NCBI RefSeq assembly: GCF_030730945.1
Contig: NZ_JAVAMS010000001.1
Location: 62,001-126,000, forward strand
DNA: 64,000 bases
Origin: Aurantiacibacter poecillastricola
Lineage (GTDB): Bacteria; Pseudomonadota; Alphaproteobacteria; Sphingomonadales; Sphingomonadaceae
Direction of reading: 5' to 3'
The notes under the pieces were generated by a model. The model was not told where the DNA came from. It worked only from the letters and a program-made list of their open reading frames with translations, and did no database searches. Shown here one piece after another: positions 1 through 7,745 of this stretch (positions are counted from its first letter, which is position 1; each line of letters starts with the position of its first letter). The position numbers and the translations under genes are program-made.

Positions 1-457
1 GCCCGCGGGTCTGGGCGCGCGCGACAGCCTGCGCCTCGAGGCGGGCCTGCCGCTCTACGGCCACGACCTCACCACCGAAACGGACCCGGTCAGCGCCGGT
101 CTGTCCTTCGCACTCGCCAAATCCCGGCGCGAAAGTGGCGGCTATATGGGACACCCTGCCAGCATGGTCCGGCTCGAACAGGGCGGAACCGCCAGCCGCC
201 GCGTCGGGCTCGCGCTCGAAGGGCGTCTGCCTGCCCGCGAGGGTGCGCAGGTCTTCGCCGGGAACGCCCTTGTCGGCACCGTCACCAGCGGCGGCTTCTC
301 GCCCACGCTCGACCACCCCGTCGCCATGGCCATGGTCGAGACCGAATACGCCCAAACCGGCACCGAATTGCATATCGAGGTGCGCGGCAAGCGTCTGCCC
401 GCGTGCGTCGTGCCCCTGCCCTTCGTACCCCACAAATATGTCCGCAAAGGAAGCTGA
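1..457 (+). CDS. gcvT: Aminomethyltransferase GcvT (T protein), 3' part
   Basis: This is the C-terminal ~151 residues of the glycine cleavage T protein, running in from the left edge in the frame that starts at base 2. T protein takes the aminomethyl group from the lipoyl arm of GcvH, releases ammonia and makes 5,10-methylene-tetrahydrofolate. The visible part has the family signature around [14 protein letters not shown] and the usual C-terminal barrel ending in [12 protein letters not shown]. It ends one base before gcvH and is followed by gcvPA and gcvPB, so the four genes form one operon. The start and any upstream glycine riboswitch lie outside the window. Confidence 0.95.
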   Translation, partial: PAGLGARDSLRLEAGLPLYGHDLTTETDPVSAGLSFALAKSRRESGGYMGHPASMVRLEQGGTASRRVGLALEGRLPAREGAQVFAGNALVGTVTSGGFSPTLDHPVAMAMVETEYAQTGTELHIEVRGKRLPACVVPLPFVPHKYVRKGS

Positions 458-458
458 G

Positions 459-833
459 ATGCCTCGCTACTTCACCGAAGAACATGAATGGATCGACGTC
501 GAGGGCGACAGCGCCACCATCGGCATCACCGATTACGCGCAGGAGCAGCTGGGCGATATCGTCTTCGTCGAGGTGCCCGAGAAAGGCACCGAGCTCGACA
601 AGGGCGCCGAGGCCGCCGTAGTCGAGAGCGTGAAGGCGGCGAGCGATGTCTTCTCGCCCATCTCCGGCACGGTCACCGTAGGGAATGCAGCGCTGGAGGA
701 AGAGCCCGAACTGGTGAACTCCAGCCCCGAGGAAGACGGCTGGTTCTTCAAGCTCACCGTGTCCGACGCCGCAGAGCTCGAAGGCCTGATGGACGAGGAT
801 GCCTACAAGACATACTGCGAAGGGCTCGACTAA
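459..833 (+). CDS. gcvH: Glycine cleavage system H protein GcvH
   Basis: The 124-residue lipoyl carrier shuttles the aminomethyl intermediate between P and T proteins. The lipoylation site is Lys59 in the VESVKAASD motif, and the N-terminus [11 protein letters not shown] is typical of the family. The length matches the usual ~125 residues. The ATG one base after the gcvT stop is chosen because upstream in-frame residues read through gcvT in another frame and carry no H-protein homology. It is co-transcribed with gcvT and gcvPA; the gap to gcvPA is only 5 nt. Confidence 0.97.
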   Translation: MPRYFTEEHEWIDVEGDSATIGITDYAQEQLGDIVFVEVPEKGTELDKGAEAAVVESVKAASDVFSPISGTVTVGNAALEEEPELVNSSPEEDGWFFKLTVSDAAELEGLMDEDAYKTYCEGLD

Positions 834-838
834 GGCAT

Positions 839-2200
839 ATGCGCTACCTCCCCCTCACCGACACCGACCGCGCCGTCATGCTGGAGCGGATCGGCGCCGA
901 GAGCGTCGATGCGCTGTTCGCCGATGTGCCCGGCGAGCACTATCTCGACGGACCTGTCGAGGGCCTGCCCCTTCACGCCAGCGAGATGGCGGTCGAGAAC
1001 CACATGCGGCGGCTCTCCAAGCAGAACCTCGCCGCGGCCGACACTGCCTTCTTCTGCGGCGCGGGAGCCTATCGCCACCACGTGCCCTCCACCGTCGATC
1101 ACATCATCCAGCGCGGCGAGTTCCTGACGGCCTACACGCCCTACCAGCCCGAGATTGCGCAGGGCACGCTGCAGATGCTGTTCGAGTTCCAGACGCAGGT
1201 CGCGCGGCTGTATGGCTGCGAGATCGCCAATGCCTCGATGTACGATGGCTCCACCGCGTGCTGGGAAGCCATCGTCATGGCCGCGCGGCTGACGAAGCGC
1301 GACCGTATCCTGCTCAGCGGCGGGCTGCATCCGCATTACGTCTCCGTCGCCGAGACGATGGCGCGGTTCACTCCGGGCCATGTCGATTACCAGCTGCCCG
1401 TGCTGGCGTCCGACCCCGGCGACGACGCGCTGATCGCCCGGATCGACGAGGAGACGAGCTGCGTGGTGGTGCAGTACCCCGACATCATGGGCCGCATCTC
1501 CGACCTGCCCCGCATCGCCGAGGCCGCGCATGAGAAGGGCGCGCTGCTGATCGTGGTGAACACCGAACCCGTGGCACTGGGAGCTCTGGAAGCACCTGGC
1601 AACCTTGGCGCCGATATCGTGGTGGGCGAAGGCCAGGCCATCGGCGTGGGCCTGCAATTCGGCGGGCCGTATCTCGGCCTCTTCGCCATCACCAACCCCA
1701 AACATGTGCGCCAGATGCCCGGCAGGCTCTGCGGCGAGACCGTGGACGCCGATGGCAAGCGCGGCTTCGTCCTCACCCTCTCCACCCGCGAGCAGCATAT
1801 CCGCCGCGAGAAGGCGACCAGCAACATCTGCACCAATAGCGGGCTGTGCGCGCTGGCCTTCTCCGTGCACATGACGCTGCTGGGCGAGAAGGGCCTCACA
1901 GCGCTCGCCGCGGAGAATCACCGCCTCGCCTGCAAGGCCGCCGACCGCCTCGCGCAGGTGGACGGCGTCAGCGTGCTGAACGAGAGCTTCTTCAACGAGT
2001 TCACCATCGTGCTTGAACGCGAGATCCGTCCGCTGGTGCGCGAGCTGACCGACAAGGGCGTGCTTGCCGGCGTGTCGCTCGGCCGCCTGTTCCCCGATGG
2101 CGACGGCCGCGAGAACGGCCTGCTCGTCACCGTGACCGAGACCGTGACCGACGAGGATATCGAGGCCCTTGCCACCGCCATCGAGGAGGCGCTCGCATGA
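839..2200 (+). CDS. gcvPA: Glycine dehydrogenase (decarboxylating) subunit 1, GcvPA
   Basis: The 453-residue first half of the split, PLP-dependent P protein, which decarboxylates glycine and loads the aminomethyl group on GcvH. The start MRYLPLTDTDR fits the family, as do the stretches FCGAGAYRHHVPS and TAYTPYQPEIAQGTLQ. The ATG chosen lies 5 nt after the gcvH stop; the upstream extension of the frame overlaps gcvH and is not real. The stop overlaps the gcvPB start by 4 nt (ATGA), consistent with translational coupling and 1:1 assembly. Two-subunit P proteins are common in sphingomonads; many other bacteria have a single fused chain. Confidence 0.96.
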   Translation: MRYLPLTDTDRAVMLERIGAESVDALFADVPGEHYLDGPVEGLPLHASEMAVENHMRRLSKQNLAAADTAFFCGAGAYRHHVPSTVDHIIQRGEFLTAYTPYQPEIAQGTLQMLFEFQTQVARLYGCEIANASMYDGSTACWEAIVMAARLTKRDRILLSGGLHPHYVSVAETMARFTPGHVDYQLPVLASDPGDDALIARIDEETSCVVVQYPDIMGRISDLPRIAEAAHEKGALLIVVNTEPVALGALEAPGNLGADIVVGEGQAIGVGLQFGGPYLGLFAITNPKHVRQMPGRLCGETVDADGKRGFVLTLSTREQHIRREKATSNICTNSGLCALAFSVHMTLLGEKGLTALAAENHRLACKAADRLAQVDGVSVLNESFFNEFTIVLEREIRPLVRELTDKGVLAGVSLGRLFPDGDGRENGLLVTVTETVTDEDIEALATAIEEALA

Positions 2201-3786
2201 ACACAATGAACCAGAGCGGCTGGAAGCCCGGCACGCCCGTTCCTTCGGCTGGCGAGGACGATTACCCCACCGCCACCGGTAACAAGGCGCTGATGCTGGA
2301 GGAGCCGCTGCTCTTCGAACTCGGCACGCGCGAGACCTGCGGCGTGGACCTGCCCGAACCCGCTGCCGACGCCTCGCCGCGCCTTGGCCAGTTCGCGCGC
2401 AAGCAGCCGCTCGACCTGCCCGGCTTGTCCGAGCCCGAGACGGTGCGCCACTACACCCGCCTCAGCCGCCAGAACTATGCCATCGACCTTGGCCTGTTCC
2501 CGCTCGGCAGTTGCACGATGAAGCACAATCCGCGCCTCAACGAGAAGATCGCCCGGATGCCCGGCTTTGCCGATGTCCACCCGCTCCAGCCGGTGGACAC
2601 GGTGCGCGGGGCGCTGGGCGTCATCAACGAGCTGGCGCACTGGTTGATCGCGCTCACCGGCATGCATGGCGTCGCGATGAGCCCCAAGGCGGGAGCGCAT
2701 GGCGAGCTGTGCGGCATCCTGTGCATCCGCGCCGCGCTGGAAGCGCGCGGCGACATGCGCAAGGTGGTGCTGGTGCCCGAGAGCGCGCACGGCACCAATC
2801 CCGCCACCGCCGCCTTCGCGGGCTACGAGGTGGAGGACATTCCCGCCGGGCCGGATGGCCGCGTCGACCTCGCCGCCCTCAAGCAGCGCCTCGGCCCCGA
2901 CGTCGCGGCAGTGATGATCACCAACCCCAACACCTGCGGCCTGTTCGAGCGCGACATGAAGGCGATCTCGGACGCGGTGCATGCCGCAGGCGGCTTTGTC
3001 TATTGCGACGGCGCCAACTTCAACGCCATCATGGGCCGCGTGCGGCCCGGCGACCTCGGCGTCGATGCGATGCACATCAACCTGCACAAGACCTTTTCCA
3101 CCCCGCATGGCGGCGGCGGCCCCGGCTCCGGCCCGGTGGTGCTGTCCGAGGCATTGAGCCCCTTCGGCCCGCTGCCCTACACTGCCCGCACGAAGGACGG
3201 CGTCATCCACCTCGTGGAGGAGGAGAATGCCGACGCGTTCTCCGCCGAACATTTTGATGGCCGAATGCAGAGCTTCGGCCGGATGACCGCTTTCCACGGC
3301 CAGATGGGCATGTTCACCCGCGCGCTCGCCTACATTCTCTCCCACGGGGCGGATGGACTGCGGCAGGCCTCGGGCGATGCGGTGCTCAATGCGAACTACC
3401 TGCTGCGCAGCCTCGACGATGTGCTCGACGCGCCGTTTGGCGACGCCGGTCACTGCATGCATGAGGCGCTGTTCAGCGACGAGGGCTTTGCGGAAGGCAT
3501 GTCCACGCTCGACCTTGCCAAGGGCCTGATCGACGAGGGCTTCCACCCGATGACCATGTATTTCCCGCTGGTCGTCCACGGGGCCATGCTGATCGAGCCG
3601 ACCGAGACCGAGAGCAAGGCCACGCTCGACCAGTTCGTCGTCGCCATGCGCTCGCTCGCGGACCGGGTGAAGGCAGGCGACGAGACCCTCAACACCGCCC
3701 CCCACCACGCCCCCCGCGCCCGCCTCGACGAGGCGCAGGCGGCGCGAAAGCCCGTGCTGGCCCACCGGAAGCCGGAGACGGACTAA
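2197..3786 (+). CDS. gcvPB: Glycine dehydrogenase (decarboxylating) subunit 2, GcvPB
   Basis: The 529-residue second half of the P protein, carrying the PLP-binding lysine in the conserved DAMHINLHKTFSTPHGGGG region. Other family stretches include GLFPLGSCTMKHNPRLNE and ESAHGTNPATA. The N-terminal ~20 residues (MNTMNQSGWKPGTP) are somewhat longer than in some homologues, so a later start is possible, but the ATGA overlap with gcvPA supports this one. It is the last gene of the gcv operon and is followed at once by two inverted repeats. Confidence 0.96.
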   Translation: MNTMNQSGWKPGTPVPSAGEDDYPTATGNKALMLEEPLLFELGTRETCGVDLPEPAADASPRLGQFARKQPLDLPGLSEPETVRHYTRLSRQNYAIDLGLFPLGSCTMKHNPRLNEKIARMPGFADVHPLQPVDTVRGALGVINELAHWLIALTGMHGVAMSPKAGAHGELCGILCIRAALEARGDMRKVVLVPESAHGTNPATAAFAGYEVEDIPAGPDGRVDLAALKQRLGPDVAAVMITNPNTCGLFERDMKAISDAVHAAGGFVYCDGANFNAIMGRVRPGDLGVDAMHINLHKTFSTPHGGGGPGSGPVVLSEALSPFGPLPYTARTKDGVIHLVEEENADAFSAEHFDGRMQSFGRMTAFHGQMGMFTRALAYILSHGADGLRQASGDAVLNANYLLRSLDDVLDAPFGDAGHCMHEALFSDEGFAEGMSTLDLAKGLIDEGFHPMTMYFPLVVHGAMLIEPTETESKATLDQFVVAMRSLADRVKAGDETLNTAPHHAPRARLDEAQAARKPVLAHRKPETD

Positions 3787-3826
3787 CCTGGAGCACATGG
3801 AACACGCTCCAGGGGCTAAAAGCCCC
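3787..3826 (+). terminator. Two overlapping hairpins after gcvPB
   Basis: Directly after the gcvPB stop, CCTGGAGC (3787-3794) pairs with GCTCCAGG (3806-3813). A second stem, GGGGCT (3812-3817) with AGCCCC (3821-3826), overlaps the first by two bases, so the two may be alternative folds. There is no U-tract, so this is only a plausible terminator or mRNA 3'-end stabiliser for the gcv operon. Confidence 0.45.
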
Positions 3827-3829
3827 GGA

Positions 3830-3964
3830 GTGTGACCCTGTGCCGCCAAAAGTGTCACCTTTCGCCGCAAAGTGTCACCCTCCGGCTGCGGAGTGTGACC
3901 TTGTTGCGAGAGAATGTGACCGTGCCGCGAGGAAGTGTCACCATTGCGGGCGCGAAGTGTCACC
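3830..3964. repeat. Array of seven GTGTSACC motifs in helical phase
   Basis: Seven copies of an 8-mer, GTGTGACC or GTGTCACC (one is ATGTGACC), start at 3830, 3852, 3872, 3893, 3914, 3935 and 3957. Start-to-start distances are 22, 20, 21, 21, 21 and 22 bp, about two turns of B-DNA. The 12-14 bp between copies are GC-rich, loosely similar (several contain TTGC or GCCGC near the middle) and not identical. The array lies in the 444-bp gap between gcvPB and the next gene. A reading frame crosses it but looks like low-complexity translation of the repeat. It could be a protein-binding array or a decayed short tandem repeat. Confidence 0.7.
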
Positions 3965-4230
3965 TTTGATGGGCGATGGTGGGGTCGGAAGCCTTTGCAT
4001 GGGATGGCAGGATGCGCGCGCATGGTCGCGGCTTGAGCATGGCGCGGGCGATGTAGGACAGGGGCGGTTGAATGTCAGGGATCCGGGGAAACCGCCTTCG
4101 AGAGGCTAAAATTGACAGGCTGGTTTGGCAATCGAGAGAGGTTGTCCCGATTGATTTGATCGATCGTAGGTGGCATGCTGCGGTGTAGATTTAGTTCAAA
4201 GATATTCGAGAGATGCGCTAGGGAGGGGAC
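3965..4230. other. Non-coding remainder of the gcvPB / ATP-grasp gap
   Basis: No convincing gene is seen here. Base composition becomes noticeably less GC-rich towards the right end. The stretch presumably holds the promoter of the next gene, whose Shine-Dalgarno sequence GGGAGGGG occupies about 4221-4228. Short frames in the stretch have no recognisable protein features. Confidence 0.5.
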
Positions 4231-5148
4231 TTGTTCATTCTGCGGGTTCTTTATCGCCTCCTTCGTTTATTTCCGTCGAAAGTGCGTCAGAACATTTCGC
4301 ACGCCTTGTATGTCGGCGAGCAAATGGCCCGCTTCACCCAACCTGTCCGCATAGTGTACCACTGGGCGTTCGCGCCGAGATATAGCCTGCTCGCACATCC
4401 GGGCGTTCCCTCACACCACCAGACGCTTTTCAAACTCTGCGCCTGGAACCACTGCCGCATCGTAACCGATCCTGGCCAGCCACATGATCTTGCGATTCAT
4501 TTCGCGAACGATCCACATCGCTGCGAGATGCCTGCTGGCGTCCCCACGATCAACCGGCACTGTGACGATGTTTCAAAGTCCCACATAGCTGACGTTTTTG
4601 AGCGCATCTTTGGCTATGCGATTGCCGTCGATCCGCAGTTCTTCGACGGCAGAATGGTTGAGAAGCCCGAAGGAAATCACTCCTTCGAAGGACGGATTTT
4701 GCAGGGCCCCCTGACGTCTGATGAGGTCCGCATCGACAGGGTCTATGAACGGTTTATCGACACTCACCAGGACGGCCATGCGATCGACCTCCGAACGCCT
4801 GTTTACGGCAGCAAGATTCCAGTCGTCTACGAAAAGCGGATCCCCGCAAACGCACACATGAAGGAAGTCAAGTCAGCCAGGATGCGGCAGACGAATGAAG
4901 TTTTTTCGGCCGAAGAACAGTCCAGGCTGATTGCCTTCGCCGAGGCCTTGGGCCTGGAGTATGGAGAGATGGATGTGCTTCGCGATAATCGCTCGGGCAA
5001 GATTTATGTGGTCGATGTAAACAATACGCCGGCCGGTCCGCCCAAGCAGATGAGTAATAAGGAGATCGCAGCGGCGTTGAAGGTTCTTTCTCCTGCCTTC
5101 ATGGAATTGATACGCTCTCACATCCGCACGCTTTCGCCGGCCGATTGA
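4231..5148 (+). CDS. ATP-grasp-like protein of unknown substrate
   Basis: 305 residues, starting at a TTG two bases after a strong GGGAGGGG ribosome-binding sequence. The C-terminal part looks like an ATP-grasp fold: MVEKPEGNHSFEGRIL near residues 146-161, VYEKRIPANAHMKE near 199, and a metal-binding segment EYGEMDVLRDN...VVDVNNTPAGPP near residues 251-279 with the Asp and Asn residues expected to bind Mg-ATP. The N-terminal ~60 residues are basic and hydrophobic but not a clear signal peptide. I cannot assign a substrate; ATP-grasp enzymes ligate carboxylates to amines or thiols. The gene is less GC-rich than its neighbours and stands alone between the gcv operon and a convergent lipase, which suggests acquisition. 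Confidence 0.6.
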   Translation: MFILRVLYRLLRLFPSKVRQNISHALYVGEQMARFTQPVRIVYHWAFAPRYSLLAHPGVPSHHQTLFKLCAWNHCRIVTDPGQPHDLAIHFANDPHRCEMPAGVPTINRHCDDVSKSHIADVFERIFGYAIAVDPQFFDGRMVEKPEGNHSFEGRILQGPLTSDEVRIDRVYERFIDTHQDGHAIDLRTPVYGSKIPVVYEKRIPANAHMKEVKSARMRQTNEVFSAEEQSRLIAFAEALGLEYGEMDVLRDNRSGKIYVVDVNNTPAGPPKQMSNKEIAAALKVLSPAFMELIRSHIRTLSPAD

Positions 5149-5159
5149 GTATAGCAAAT

Positions 5160-6002
5160 TCATTCAGGCCTCTCGTACGAACCCTGCTCCGCCAGGAACA
5201 CCTCGGCATCCGCCTCGCCCTGCTCCCAGGTCTCCTCGATCTTCCAGCGCTGGGTGAAGTCGATCTTGTCGGCCTCCACCTCCCTTGAAGGCGTCACGAA
5301 CAGTTTGCCGTCCTTTGCCGGGATGTTGCGGTAGGTGCTCGTCATCAGCACCAGCGTTTCGCCTTCGTCGGGGTCGGGGAACGGGGCCTTGGTCACCATG
5401 CCGCCGTCGATCACGTCCTTGCCTTCCCACGTGGGGATGTCGAAGACGGGCGGGATCGTCGCGGCGGCGCATACCAAGTCGATCAGCTTGCCGTCGCGCG
5501 CCGCTTGCCGCGCATCGACCAGTACGCCCCTTAGGCCCAGCGCCCTGGTATATTCCAGCCGGGGGTTGCCGGTAACGAGCTGCTCCACCTTGTAGCCGAT
5601 GGCACAGATTGCGGCGAAGGCGCGCGTGGGCAGGTAGGATGGCGGACAGCCGAGCAGGACCTGGAAGTCTGGCCCGTTGGCGATTGTCTCCTGCGCCTCG
5701 GGCGGCAAGGTTCCCGACACGGCCTCGCGGTAGAGTTCCTGGTGCGGCGTGGCGTTGTCCTGCCTGAGATCGATATTGCTCTCGTTGCGGTCGAAGATGT
5801 CGCCCATTACCTGCTTGCAGCGCTCGTCGTTCCCGCTGATCCACGCCGACCCCGACAGCGCACCGCCCGAGACACCGCAAACGCGCTTGGGCCGGAAATC
5901 CTCGAACGTCCCGACCTTGCTCAGGAACCCGCCATGCCAGAAGCACCGCGTTCCGCCGCCGGAGAAGACGACTTGCTCAAATCGGGAGGGGGTAAAGGCC
6001 AT
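5160..6002 (-). CDS. Patatin-like phospholipase
   Basis: A 280-residue patatin-family serine hydrolase, which should cleave acyl esters of lipids with a Ser-Asp dyad. Visible motifs are the oxyanion loop SGGGTRCFWHGG (residues ~14-25), the nucleophile elbow GVSGG (~43-47, Ser in G-x-S-x-G) and the catalytic DGG motif in DVIDGGMVTKAP in the last third. No signal peptide is visible, so it is probably cytoplasmic or secreted by a non-Sec route. It is convergent with the ATP-grasp gene, with 11 nt between stops. The substrate is unknown. Confidence 0.85.
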   Translation of the reverse strand: MAFTPSRFEQVVFSGGGTRCFWHGGFLSKVGTFEDFRPKRVCGVSGGALSGSAWISGNDERCKQVMGDIFDRNESNIDLRQDNATPHQELYREAVSGTLPPEAQETIANGPDFQVLLGCPPSYLPTRAFAAICAIGYKVEQLVTGNPRLEYTRALGLRGVLVDARQAARDGKLIDLVCAAATIPPVFDIPTWEGKDVIDGGMVTKAPFPDPDEGETLVLMTSTYRNIPAKDGKLFVTPSREVEADKIDFTQRWKIEETWEQGEADAEVFLAEQGSYERPE

Positions 6003-6053
6003 AACGATCGCTCATGCGGCTTTCGGGCGCATCATTCAACGGCTCGTTGGCTC

Positions 6054-6200
6054 GATCCTCCCTGTCGCAAGGCGATGGGGAGGCGGCGCGCCGCCGCAGG
6101 CGGGGTGACGGAGGGGCGCGTAGCACGACTGCTCCTCCACCACGACACCTGCAGTGTCGCGGTACCCCTCCCCATGAGGCTGCGCCCCACGGGGAGGATC
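6054..6200. repeat. Palindromic intergenic element (REP/MITE-like)
   Basis: A GC-rich stretch bounded by GATCCTCCC (6054-6062) and its inverse GGGAGGATC (6192-6200). Inside are a second inverted pair, ATGGGGAGG (6075-6083) with CCTCCCCAT (6167-6175), and a compact hairpin CGACAC-ctgca-GTGTCG (6143-6159). Nested arms in a short non-coding gap are typical of repetitive extragenic palindromes, and similar 'CCTCCCC' repeats are common in sphingomonad genomes as I recall them. Only one copy is visible here, so its repetitive nature is inferred. It could also act as a 3' processing or termination signal for the sugar permease gene ending at 6211. Confidence 0.5.
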
Positions 6201-6210
6201 TGGTTTCCCT

Positions 6211-7632
6211 CTAGGCCGGACGCCGCGCAAACACGCCGAAGCCGGCGATGATCGCGTAGCAGACCACCGGGATCACCATTGCGAAGGCGAGGTTGCCGCC
6301 CGTCGCGTCCGCCACCACGCCGTAGAGCAGCGGCACGACGGCGCCGCCGAAGATGGCGACATTGATGATGCCCGATCCGTCCGCCGCTTGCGGTCCCAGT
6401 TTCTCGCAGGCGAGCGAGAAGATGGTGGGGAACATGATGGAGTTCATCAGGCCCACCGCCAGCAGCGAATAGGCCGCAACCTCGCCCGAGGTGAGGGCCG
6501 AGATAATGATCAGCGCGATCGCACCGCAGGCATTGAAGGCGAGGATCTTGCCCGGGCTGAACATGCGCAGGACAGCCGAGCCGATGAACCGGCCGACCAT
6601 CGCGCCGCCCCAGTAGAGGCCGATCATCCAGCCGATCACGCTCTCGGGCTGGCCCAGCACGCGCTCTGTCGAGAGGTAGTTGATGATGATCGAGCCGATG
6701 GAAACCTCGGCACCCACGTAGAGGAAGATGCACAGCGCGCCGTACGTGAAGCGGCTGCGCTTCAGCAGGTCGTTGTCGTACAGCCACAGCGCCGGGGCGG
6801 CGAGGATGATGAGCACGCCCAGCCACCCGCTCACCTGCAGCGCCACGAACACGCCGATGGCGGCGAGCGCCAGCCCGATGAGATAGCGTCCCGAGGAGAC
6901 GAGCTCTCCCTCGCCCATGGTCTTTGCATCGTGCGGCAGGCGGTTGCGGAACATCCACACCGCCGCGGCCACCACCGCGATCAGCGCGGCGACGCCGAGA
7001 TAGCCTTGCCAGATCGCCTCGCTCTCCGCCGCGCGGTAGGCCTGTAGGGCCGCGCCCTCCAGCTCGTCCGCGCTCATGTCGGCAAGGCTGCCCAGGATCA
7101 CGGCGGCCCCGACGATGGGGAAGACCGTGGTGCCCAGCGAATTGAACGCCTGCGCGAAGGTGAGGCGGCTATGCGTCGTGGAGGGCGGGCCGAGCAGGCT
7201 GATGAGCGGGTTCGCCACCACCTGCACGATCACGACGCCGCTCGCCAGGATGAACAATGCGCCAAGGAAGATGGCGTAGGTCGCCGTCTGGCTGGCGGGA
7301 ATGAACAGCAGGCAGCCTGCGATCATCGTGCACAGCCCCGCCACCGCGCCGCGCATGTAGCCGATGCGCTTCACCAGCTTGGCGCCGGGAATTCCGATCA
7401 GCAGGTATGCGGCGAAGAAGCAGAACTGCACCAGCATCGCCTCTGTGTAAGAGAGCGTGAACAGCTCGCGCAGCTTGGGGATCAGCACGTCGTTCAGCGA
7501 TGTGATGCCACCGAAGATGAAGAACAGACCGAAGACGAAATACTGCAGGCCCGGCGCATCGACCGGCGGGGTATCGTCGTCCACGGCGGGGCGTGGATCG
7601 GCGGTGCTCGAAACATCGGGCGCGAAGGCCAT
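6211..7632 (-). CDS. FucP/GluP-family sugar:H+ symporter
   Basis: A 473-residue, twelve-helix major-facilitator protein of the FHS (fucose/glucose/galactose) family. The family signature NPLISLLGPPSTTHSRLTFAQAFNSLGTTVFP is present as a near-continuous segment around residues 140-172, along with a long soluble N-terminus (~30 residues). It probably imports glucose released from beta-glucan across the inner membrane. A good ribosome-binding site (AGGGAG) precedes the ATG. It lies 113 nt downstream of the GH3 beta-glucosidase and is the last gene of the laminarin locus. Confidence 0.88.
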   Translation of the reverse strand: MAFAPDVSSTADPRPAVDDDTPPVDAPGLQYFVFGLFFIFGGITSLNDVLIPKLRELFTLSYTEAMLVQFCFFAAYLLIGIPGAKLVKRIGYMRGAVAGLCTMIAGCLLFIPASQTATYAIFLGALFILASGVVIVQVVANPLISLLGPPSTTHSRLTFAQAFNSLGTTVFPIVGAAVILGSLADMSADELEGAALQAYRAAESEAIWQGYLGVAALIAVVAAAVWMFRNRLPHDAKTMGEGELVSSGRYLIGLALAAIGVFVALQVSGWLGVLIILAAPALWLYDNDLLKRSRFTYGALCIFLYVGAEVSIGSIIINYLSTERVLGQPESVIGWMIGLYWGGAMVGRFIGSAVLRMFSPGKILAFNACGAIALIIISALTSGEVAAYSLLAVGLMNSIMFPTIFSLACEKLGPQAADGSGIINVAIFGGAVVPLLYGVVADATGGNLAFAMVIPVVCYAIIAGFGVFARRPA

Positions 7633-7745
7633 GGTATTCTCCCTGTTGGCGGCCTCGCTTGTCCAGCCAGGTCCGCGCGAATCGGTGCGTCTTCGTCAGC
7701 CGGGACCTGTGCCACACTTGGCAGTCAGGCGGAAAGACAACGATG

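Noticed and set aside
3830-3964. CRISPR-like array
   Set aside because: The repeat unit is only 8 bp, the intervals are 12-14 bp and related to each other, and no cas genes are nearby.
1918-4023. A 701-codon minus-strand frame across gcvPA/gcvPB and the repeat array
   Set aside because: It is antisense to clear glycine decarboxylase genes and has no protein features of its own.
3840-4109. Small protein encoded across the GTGTSACC array (89 codons)
   Set aside because: The translation is a low-complexity copy of the repeats with no ribosome-binding site at its start.
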